The notes beneath the pieces are model-generated. The model was not told the DNA's origin. It worked only from the letters and a program-made list of their open reading frames with translations, and ran no database searches. Position numbers and translations under genes: made by a program. A DNA stretch of 64,000 bases from Gammaproteobacteria bacterium (GTDB lineage Bacteria; Pseudomonadota; Gammaproteobacteria; Steroidobacterales; GCA-2729495): assembly GCA_030583605.1 (NCBI GenBank), contig CP129466.1, forward strand, positions 2,363,001 through 2,427,000, in the 5' to 3' direction. Every line of letters starts with the position of its first letter. Within the stretch, counting starts at the first letter, position 1. Shown piece by piece: positions 56,329 through 64,000 of this stretch.

Positions 56329-57861
56329 ATGCAGGACATCATCCGTCAGCTCGAGGAGAAGCGCGAAGCAGCCAAGGTCGGCGGCGGCGCCAGGCGCATC
56401 GAGGCGCAGCACGCCAAGGGCAAGCTGACCGCGCGCGAACGTCTCGCGCTGCTGCTCGACGAAGGCAGTTTCGAAGAGTGGGACATGTTCGTGGAACATC
56501 GCTGCTCGGACTTCGGCATGGCCGAGCAGAAGATCCCGGGCGACGGCGTGGTGACGGGCTACGGCACCATCAACGGCCGGCTGGTATTCGTTTTCAGCCA
56601 GGATTTCACCGTGTTCGGCGGCTCGCTGTCGGAGGCGCACGCCGAAAAGATCTGCAAGATCATGGAGCAGGCGCTGAAGGTCGGCGCGCCGCTGATCGGT
56701 CTCAATGATTCCGGCGGCGCCCGCATCCAGGAAGGTGTGGCCTCGCTCGGCGGCTACGCGGAAGTCTTCCAGCGCAACGTGCTCGCCTCCGGCGTCGTGC
56801 CGCAGATTTCGGTCATCATGGGCCCCTGCGCCGGCGGCGCCGTGTATTCGCCCGCCATGACGGACTTCACCTTCATGGTGAAGGACAGCTCCTACATGTT
56901 CGTCACCGGGCCCGACGTGGTGAAGACCGTGACCCACGAGGAGGTCTCGGCCGAAGAGCTCGGCGGCGCCATGACGCACAGTTCGCGCTCGGGCGTGGCC
57001 GACCTCGCCATGGAGAACGACGTCGAGGCCTTGCTCAGCGCGCGCCGGTTCTTCAACTTCCTGCCGGCGAACAACCGCGAAAAGCCGCCGGTCTGGCCGA
57101 CCACGGACTCCCTGTCGCGCACCGAGCCCTCGCTCGACACGCTCGTTCCGGACGACCCGGCGAAACCCTACGACATCAAGGAAGTGATCCTGAAGATCGC
57201 CGACGAGGGCGATTTCTTCGAACTGCAGCCCGATTACGCGAAGAACATCGTGATCGGCTTCATCCGCCTCGAAGGCGCCACCATCGGCGTGGTCGCCAAC
57301 CAGCCGATGGTTCTGGCCGGCTGTCTCGACATCAGCTCCGCCATCAAGGGTGCGCGCTTCGTGCGCTTCTGCGACGCGTTCAATATCCCGATACTGACGC
57401 TGGAGGACGTGCCCGGCTTCATGCCCGGCACGGCGCAGGAGTACGGCGGGATCATCAAGCACGGCGCCAAGCTCCTCTATGCCTATGCCGAGGCCACCGT
57501 GCCCAAGGTCACGGTCATCACGCGCAAGGCCTACGGGGGTGCCTACGACGTGATGGCATCCAAGCATCTGCGCGGCGACGTGAACTTCGCCTGGCCGAGC
57601 GCCGAGATCGCCGTGATGGGCCCGAAGGGCGCGGTGGAGATCATCTTCCGCAAGGACCTGGGCGACGAGGCGGCGATTGCCGCGCGCACCGAAGAGTACC
57701 GGCGCAAGTTCGCAAACCCCTTCATCGCGGGCGCGCGCGGATTCATCGACGACGTCATCATGCCGCACGCGACCCGTACACGCGTCTGCCGGTCATTCGC
57801 CATGCTGCGCAACAAGGACCTGAAAAATCCCTGGCGCAAGCACGGCAACATACCCCTCTAG
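56329..57861 (+). CDS. pccB: Propionyl-CoA carboxylase beta subunit (carboxyltransferase)
   Basis: A 510-residue carboxyltransferase that moves carboxyl from biotin to propionyl-CoA, giving (S)-methylmalonyl-CoA. Crotonase-like halves: [66 protein letters not shown] and [27 protein letters not shown]; then [56 protein letters not shown] and [19 protein letters not shown] 56329 lies after GGGAGAAAG. It sits between the mutase and biotin-carrying subunit, fitting the pathway. Confidence 0.95.
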   Translation: MQDIIRQLEEKREAAKVGGGARRIEAQHAKGKLTARERLALLLDEGSFEEWDMFVEHRCSDFGMAEQKIPGDGVVTGYGTINGRLVFVFSQDFTVFGGSLSEAHAEKICKIMEQALKVGAPLIGLNDSGGARIQEGVASLGGYAEVFQRNVLASGVVPQISVIMGPCAGGAVYSPAMTDFTFMVKDSSYMFVTGPDVVKTVTHEEVSAEELGGAMTHSSRSGVADLAMENDVEALLSARRFFNFLPANNREKPPVWPTTDSLSRTEPSLDTLVPDDPAKPYDIKEVILKIADEGDFFELQPDYAKNIVIGFIRLEGATIGVVANQPMVLAGCLDISSAIKGARFVRFCDAFNIPILTLEDVPGFMPGTAQEYGGIIKHGAKLLYAYAEATVPKVTVITRKAYGGAYDVMASKHLRGDVNFAWPSAEIAVMGPKGAVEIIFRKDLGDEAAIAARTEEYRRKFANPFIAGARGFIDDVIMPHATRTRVCRSFAMLRNKDLKNPWRKHGNIPL

Positions 57862-57887
57862 GCGTTCTTGCGGAGCGCGCAACCTAA

Positions 57888-59873
<1,986 letters not shown>

Positions 59874-59949
59874 CGGGGCGGCACGGCGCCGGCAGCGCGC
59901 CATTGCGGTGGTGCAGGCCGCGGATCCCGCCCTGACTTAGAATGACCTG

Positions 59950-60960
59950 ATGTCCACGCCAGCCGCCCTGTCACCCGAAGCACTCGCGCAGCAGGTCCGC
60001 TCGGGCGACCGGCGAGCGCTCGCGCGCGCCATCACGCTGGTGGAGTCCAGTCGTCGCGAGGACCAGGAACCCGCCGATCGCCTGCTCGGGATGCTTGCCC
60101 CCGAGGCGGGCCGCTCCCTGCGCATCGCGATCACCGGTGTGCCGGGCGTCGGCAAGTCCACGTTCATCGAGGCCCTCGGCAATCACATGATCGACCGCGG
60201 CCACCGCGTCGCGGTGCTCGCCGTGGACCCGTCGTCTGCCATCAGCGGCGGATCCATCCTCGGCGACAAGACCCGCATGGAAACGCTCGGGCGACGGCCG
60301 GAAGCCTTCATCCGCCCCTCGCCGGCCGGACGCACGCTCGGCGGCGTCACCCGGCACACCCGCGAGGCGATGCTCCTGGTGGAAGCCGCGGGTTTCGATG
60401 TCGTGCTGGTGGAGACCGTCGGCGTGGGACAATCCGAAACGGCGGTGGCCGAGATGACCGACATGTTCGTCCTGCTGCTGCTTCCCGGTGGCGGCGATGA
60501 ACTGCAGGGCATCAAGCGCGGTATCGTCGAGCGCGCCGACCTGGTGGCCGTCAACAAATGCGATGGCGAGATGCGCCCCGCGGCCGAGCGGGCCATGGCC
60601 GATTACCGCAGCGCACTCGGCCTCCTGCACCCGCGTTCGGCCCGCTGGCAGGTGCCGGTGCTGGCCTGCTCCGCGCGTGACGGCGCCGGCATCGACGCGA
60701 TCTGGGCGGACATCGAGCGGTTCCGCACGACCATGACGGAGACCGGTGAGTTCGCGACGCAACGGGCCCGGCAGGCGCGCGCCTGGCTGTGGAGCGAGAT
60801 CGCCGAGACCTTGCTCGATTCCCTGCGCGAGGACGCAACGATGCGCCAGCGCGTCGCGGCGATCGAAGCGGCGGTCGCGGGCGGACAGTCGGCGCCGCGG
60901 GTCGCGGCCCGGGAACTGGTCGCCATATTCCTGCACCAGAGCCCGGCAACGGATTCCTGA
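59950..60960 (+). CDS. meaB: Methylmalonyl-CoA mutase-associated GTPase MeaB/ArgK family
   Basis: A 336-residue G3E-like P-loop GTPase: Walker A GVPGVGKSTFIE, VAVLAVDPSSAISGGSILGDKTRME, RTLGGVTRHTREAMLL, VETVGVGQSE and the NKCDG base-recognition motif. MeaB chaperones methylmalonyl-CoA mutase, gates cobalamin loading and protects the enzyme from inactivation. Its position behind the mutase and carboxylase genes agrees. The C-terminal helical arm (LLDSLREDATMRQRVAAIEAAVAGG) is the family dimerisation arm. Confidence 0.95.
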   Translation: MSTPAALSPEALAQQVRSGDRRALARAITLVESSRREDQEPADRLLGMLAPEAGRSLRIAITGVPGVGKSTFIEALGNHMIDRGHRVAVLAVDPSSAISGGSILGDKTRMETLGRRPEAFIRPSPAGRTLGGVTRHTREAMLLVEAAGFDVVLVETVGVGQSETAVAEMTDMFVLLLLPGGGDELQGIKRGIVERADLVAVNKCDGEMRPAAERAMADYRSALGLLHPRSARWQVPVLACSARDGAGIDAIWADIERFRTTMTETGEFATQRARQARAWLWSEIAETLLDSLREDATMRQRVAAIEAAVAGGQSAPRVAARELVAIFLHQSPATDS

Positions 60961-60974
60961 CTCGGGGGACAACG

Positions 60975-61379
60975 ATGATCGGCAGGCTCAATCACGTCGC
61001 GATCGTGGTGCCGGACCTCAAGGCAGCCACCACCCTGTACCGCGAAACGCTCGGCGCGAAGGTTTCCGCGCCGGTGCCGCTGGCGGAGCATGGCGTGACC
61101 ACCGTATTCGTGGAACTGCCCAATTCCAAGATCGAGCTGCTGCACCCGCTGGGGGATGAATCGCCGATCCGCCGCTTCCTGGACAGTCACCCCGCCGGCG
61201 GCGTCCATCACCTCTGTTACGAAGTGGCCGACATTCTCGTCGCGCGCGACCGGCTGAAGGCGGCTGGCGCGCGCGTGCTGGGCGATGGCGAGCCGAAGAC
61301 CGGTGCCCACGGCAAGCCCGTGCTGTTCCTGCACCCGAAGGATTTCTGCGGCACCTTGATCGAGCTCGAGCAGGCCTGA
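60975..61379 (+). CDS. mce: Methylmalonyl-CoA epimerase
   Basis: A 134-residue vicinal-oxygen-chelate protein that turns the (S) isomer made by propionyl-CoA carboxylase into the (R) isomer used by the mutase. Visible features: MIGRLNHVAIVVPDL (metal His), TTVFVELPNSKIELLHPLG, GGVHHLCYEVADI (metal His) and FCGTLIELEQA (metal Glu). ATG 60975 lies 14 bp after the meaB stop. It completes the propionyl-CoA to succinyl-CoA route in one operon. Confidence 0.94.
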   Translation: MIGRLNHVAIVVPDLKAATTLYRETLGAKVSAPVPLAEHGVTTVFVELPNSKIELLHPLGDESPIRRFLDSHPAGGVHHLCYEVADILVARDRLKAAGARVLGDGEPKTGAHGKPVLFLHPKDFCGTLIELEQA

Positions 61380-61452
61380 GCGCTCCCCTCCCAGCTGCGG
61401 AGCCGTGATCGAATGGCGGTCAGTGACCGAGGTCAGCCTGGCAGGGCGCCGC

Positions 61453-61575
61453 GCTCGGGACGGCCTGCAACGGGCGTGTGAGGCCGGCGCAGCAGGAGCG
61501 CAGCCGTAGCCGAAGTCGAGCGAGCGCAGTACATGGACGTACGGAGCGAGCGTCCCGGCGCAGGCCGTCCCGAGC
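61453..61575. repeat. Dispersed repeat type 1, copy C, bounded by 16-bp inverted repeats
   Basis: The 16-bp arms GCTCGGGACGGCCTGC (61453-61468) and GCAGGCCGTCCCGAGC (61560-61575) are perfect inverted repeats. Inside, 61458-61504 matches 7403-7449 with one difference. The hairpin GTAC-ATGGAC-GTAC (61529-61542) corresponds to the GCAC/GTGC hairpin of copy A. The 123-bp unit lies between the propionyl-CoA operon and the convergent secreted-protein gene. No target duplication was evident. Confidence 0.72.
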
Positions 61576-61617
61576 ACAGCCGCGTCGCCGGGGCGTCTTC
61601 CGCGAACAAGCGGAGCG

Positions 61618-62019
61618 TCAGCGCACGGCGCCGAGCGTCGTGCCGAGATCCCTGACCGCCGCGGCAGTGGCCGCTTCCGGTTTGGCCGCGCAGTAATCCA
61701 CGAGGTGGGCCGTCAGGCGGTCGAACGTCCACTCGCCGCCGCCCGCCTCGGCAGCCGCCGTCACCACCTCGTCGAGGGTCTTGCCCGACGTCGCGGCGAA
61801 ATAGCCGGCCGCCCAGGTGAGCAGCGACAGCCGCGTGCCGAGCGGTCCGACCACGATCATCTGGCTGAACACGCGGCAGGGAATGGCACCGATATCGGGC
61901 ACACCGCCCATGCCGGCAGGCAGCTTGACGTTCGCGGCCGGTACGCCGGCGGAGCCGAACAACAGGCCGATGATCAGCGCCACCCGCAGCACGGGGCGTA
62001 GCAGAGCAACACGAGTCAT
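61618..62019 (-). CDS. Small exported two-cysteine protein (Rap1a/HdeA-like appearance)
   Basis: A 133-residue exported protein from the ATG at 62019, after GAGGTG. Signal peptide VLRVALIIGLLFGSAGVPAAN. The mature domain has two cysteines spaced as in small helical Rap1a/HdeA-like proteins: AIPCRVFSQM... and LVDYCAAKPE, around LTWAAGYFAATSG and LDEVV. The family assignment is only by appearance. It lies 76 bp downstream of the polytopic membrane-protein gene and is probably co-transcribed with it. Confidence 0.7.
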   Translation of the reverse strand: MTRVALLRPVLRVALIIGLLFGSAGVPAANVKLPAGMGGVPDIGAIPCRVFSQMIVVGPLGTRLSLLTWAAGYFAATSGKTLDEVVTAAAEAGGGEWTFDRLTAHLVDYCAAKPEAATAAAVRDLGTTLGAVR

Positions 62020-62095
62020 GGTCACCTCGCCTCGGAATCCGGTTTTTGATTCATCGCCACGACACCGCAGCTTCCCCGCAGCTCGGCGGTGAGCC

Positions 62096-63037
62096 CTACT
62101 TCTTCCACCCACCGACCTCCGAGGGCTTCTTCGGCGCAAGCAGCAGCAGACCGACCAGCACCAGAAAGGCGACGAAAATCACCGACATTTCCAGCGTGTA
62201 GCTCCACGGATCCACCCAGATCGCGTTCATGCGGTCGAACTTCTCGAGGATCTCGACGTTCACCCAGGCAATGTTGCCGACGGGAATGGCATACCGCAGG
62301 GCCGTCGACGTGCGCTTGAACTGGATCAGCCTTGTGAAACAGAAACCAGCCCAGACGGTCGCGACGAACATCGAGGCCAGGTTGAGTGCAACGAACAGGT
62401 CGCTCTTGCCCACCAGCCCCGGATCGAAAATGAGCAGGTTCCAGGCATAACAGAACCAGGTCACGAAAAACGTTTCCATGAAGGTGATGATGGCGTAGTT
62501 GCGATCCTTGGCCGTCTTGGTGCTGGGGCCGAGCCCTTCCTTGAGGCCCAGCTTGTCCTGGAACCACAGGAACATGTTGCAGCGGGTGTCCTTGTCGAAG
62601 GTGTAGTACGACAGCATCATCAGCAGCACGCCGACCGTGGAGCCCATGATCATGTACTCGGGCCAGGTTCCGCTGACGCGCAGGCCATCCACGCCGTCCA
62701 TGCGCGGCAGCATTCCCCAGTTCATGCGTCCGTACCACATGAAGAAGAACTCCACCCAGCACATCCACACGATGATGCCGCCGAAGAAACCGATCCAGGT
62801 CTGGAAGCTCTCGTTCTTCGACTTCACCCCGTACCAGAGCATGACGATGCCGGAGAATCCGAGCAGCGGCGACACGGCCAGCGTGGTCTCGCGGCCGAGT
62901 TCGTGCTCGATCAGGACCATCATCGTGTGCGCCAGCCCGACGCCGATGAACATCAACACGAAGGTGACGATGCCGACGATGGGCGGCTGCCAGAGCCTGG
63001 ATTTGCCGGCAGCCGGTGCGTTTGCCGATGTGGACAT
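62096..63037 (-). CDS. Unrecognised polytopic membrane protein
   Basis: A 313-residue integral membrane protein with seven to eight hydrophobic segments, among them PIVGIVTFVLMFIGVGLAHTM, WIGFFGGIIVWMCWVEFFFM, YMIMGSTVGVLLMMLSYY, IITFMETFFVTWFCYAWNLLIF, LFVALNLASMFVATVWAGF and EMSVIFVAFLVLVGLLLLA. It is rich in Trp, Met and Phe and has a membrane-embedded HTMM and many tryptophans near the charged SKNESFQTW loop. I do not recognise a family; it is not an obvious transporter of known class. It is followed by the small exported two-cysteine protein. Confidence 0.72.
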   Translation of the reverse strand: MSTSANAPAAGKSRLWQPPIVGIVTFVLMFIGVGLAHTMMVLIEHELGRETTLAVSPLLGFSGIVMLWYGVKSKNESFQTWIGFFGGIIVWMCWVEFFFMWYGRMNWGMLPRMDGVDGLRVSGTWPEYMIMGSTVGVLLMMLSYYTFDKDTRCNMFLWFQDKLGLKEGLGPSTKTAKDRNYAIITFMETFFVTWFCYAWNLLIFDPGLVGKSDLFVALNLASMFVATVWAGFCFTRLIQFKRTSTALRYAIPVGNIAWVNVEILEKFDRMNAIWVDPWSYTLEMSVIFVAFLVLVGLLLLAPKKPSEVGGWKK

Positions 63038-63259
63038 GAGCCTGCTCCTCGATCACCCGTGTCAGTTGGCAGCGCTGTTCAATCTAGAACGATCACTGCC
63101 CGAGGTCACCGTGGCACGTTGTCGCGACACTACGGCTGGCGTGTGTCTCATGTTCGATGCGCGGCCACGCAGGCTCCTGCCTGACCGGGGTGCAGGCGAC
63201 GGCCGACGGCTATTTCCGGAGCCGGGGCAGCAGCGAACCCGCGGATCTCGTAACGGCAA

Positions 63260-64000
63260 TCAACCGGGCCCGTTCGCCCGCAACCGGTCGAGCTTGTCCG
63301 CGTAGCCAGCGCGCAACGACTCGTCACCGCTCAATCGTGCCGCGCGGGCAAGCCAGCGTTCGGCGGCTGCCGTTTCACCGCGACGCAGATAACTCAGCCC
63401 GAGCAGTGTGGCGAAACGTTCCTCCGCTGGCTTCTCGCGCGTGGCATAGCGCAGATGCCCGATCGCCGTATCGTAGTCCTGCTGACTGAACGCCTGCCGG
63501 GCGAGGATATATCTGAAGTACGGATTGCCCAGGCGGTGGCGCTCGATGCGGCTGCGGTACTCATCGGCGAGGTCTGGCCGGCCGAGCGCGCGGTAAGCGC
63601 GCTCGAGGCTGCTCAGCGCCACGGGTTCCCCTGGCGAGATATCCAGCACATGCCGCCATGCGGAGACAGCCCACCGGGCATGACCAGCGCGATGGTACAG
63701 CGAGCCCAGGTTGGCCCATGCGGGAGTGAAACTCTCGTCCTCCTCGATGGCCTTGCGGAAGTGTCGCAAGGCGTCCACGGTGGCACCCTGCTGCATGCGC
63801 TCCACACCGAGATTGTTGTGGTAGTGCGCCAGCGCACGCCGGTCCGCAATGGGGCGACGGTCGTAGGAGGAGCGAAAATCCTCGATGTCGAAGTCCACCA
63901 CGCGCTCGTGCCAGGGGCTGTCGCGGACCAGTACATCGACGTGCCGGTTCAGCACGAAACTGTCGCCGCTGCGAGTCCACTCCGGCGGAATATCCACCTC
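63260..64000 (-). CDS. TPR-repeat protein, 5' part beyond the window (partial)
   Basis: The visible 245 or so residues run from VDIPPEWTRSGDSFVL to the C-terminus ANGPG; the start lies beyond the right edge. After a short region (VDVLVRDSPWHERVVDFDIEDF) come five or so tetratricopeptide repeats: ALAHYHNNLGVERMQQGATVDALRHFRKAIEEDESFTPAWANLGSLYHRAG and HARWAVSAWRHVLDI, then YFRYILARQAFSQQDYDTAIGHLRYATREKPAEERFATLLGLSYL. The start region could belong to a larger enzyme domain such as a transglutaminase-like one, which cannot be judged here. The intergenic region before it (63038-63259) has no feature I could identify. Confidence 0.75.
   Translation of the reverse strand, partial: EVDIPPEWTRSGDSFVLNRHVDVLVRDSPWHERVVDFDIEDFRSSYDRRPIADRRALAHYHNNLGVERMQQGATVDALRHFRKAIEEDESFTPAWANLGSLYHRAGHARWAVSAWRHVLDISPGEPVALSSLERAYRALGRPDLADEYRSRIERHRLGNPYFRYILARQAFSQQDYDTAIGHLRYATREKPAEERFATLLGLSYLRRGETAAAERWLARAARLSGDESLRAGYADKLDRLRANGPG

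Overview
The window is a GC-rich (roughly two-thirds G+C, my estimate) chromosomal segment of a Gram-negative bacterium, most likely a gammaproteobacterium of the Xanthomonadales/Nevskiales kind. This placement is inferred from the ispB / rplU-rpmA-obgE arrangement next to a tRNA-Pro, a gammaproteobacterial minor-pilin cluster (fimT/fimT/pilV/pilW/pilX/pilY1/pilE), VPLPA-CTERM (exosortase-type) secreted proteins, a large TonB-dependent receptor, REP-like inverted pairs, and a double-length UvrA. I see no CRISPR array, rRNA operon, prophage or intact transposase gene.

Layout. 0-3.2 kb holds core genes: obgE-rpmA-rplU on the minus strand, divergent from ispB, followed by tRNA-Pro(CGG). 3.3-7.1 kb is a minus-strand run of nitronate monooxygenase, an exported SDR protein and nitrile hydratase beta-alpha-activator. 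7.1-10.7 kb holds dispersed repeats, a secreted hypothetical protein, an orphan ParA that overlaps pyrB tail to tail, and a 502-bp non-autonomous transposable element with 21-bp inverted ends and an 8-bp target duplication. 10.7-16.2 kb is one gene for a tandem (two-in-one) UvrA. 16.3-22.5 kb holds a CPA2 antiporter, mscL, a MarR regulator, two small proteins and a major-facilitator transporter fused to a cytochrome c domain. 23.0-30.3 kb is the type IV minor pilin/PilY1 operon. 30.5-36.2 kb holds a TonB-dependent receptor and two exported proteins.

36.4-40.3 kb holds a methyltransferase, a REP pair, an exported cytochrome c and a GGDEF/EAL protein with a degenerate GGDEF site. 40.4-44.2 kb is NAD synthesis: an NrtR-like regulator with a degraded Nudix box, a palindromic operator candidate, nadA and nadB. 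44.5-48.6 kb holds an exported FMN 2-hydroxyacid oxidase and a stand-alone pyruvate dehydrogenase E1. 48.7-51.4 kb has three tandem VPLPA-CTERM paralogues with a shared upstream element about 120 bp before each start. 51.7-61.4 kb is a seven-gene operon for propionyl-CoA/methylmalonyl-CoA metabolism: malonyl/methylmalonyl-CoA ligase, CitE-like lyase, methylmalonyl-CoA mutase, propionyl-CoA carboxylase beta and alpha, MeaB and methylmalonyl-CoA epimerase. 61.4-64 kb holds a dispersed repeat, a secreted two-cysteine protein with an unrecognised polytopic membrane protein, and a TPR protein cut by the window end.

Most unusual items: the MFS-cytochrome c fusion; the nitrile hydratase whose metal-binding motif is iron-type inside an otherwise cobalt-type protein and gene order; the exported SDR that lacks the catalytic tyrosine; the transposable element placed just upstream of the double UvrA; the VPLPA-CTERM paralogue array with its shared upstream element; and the repeat family whose hairpin shows compensatory base changes.
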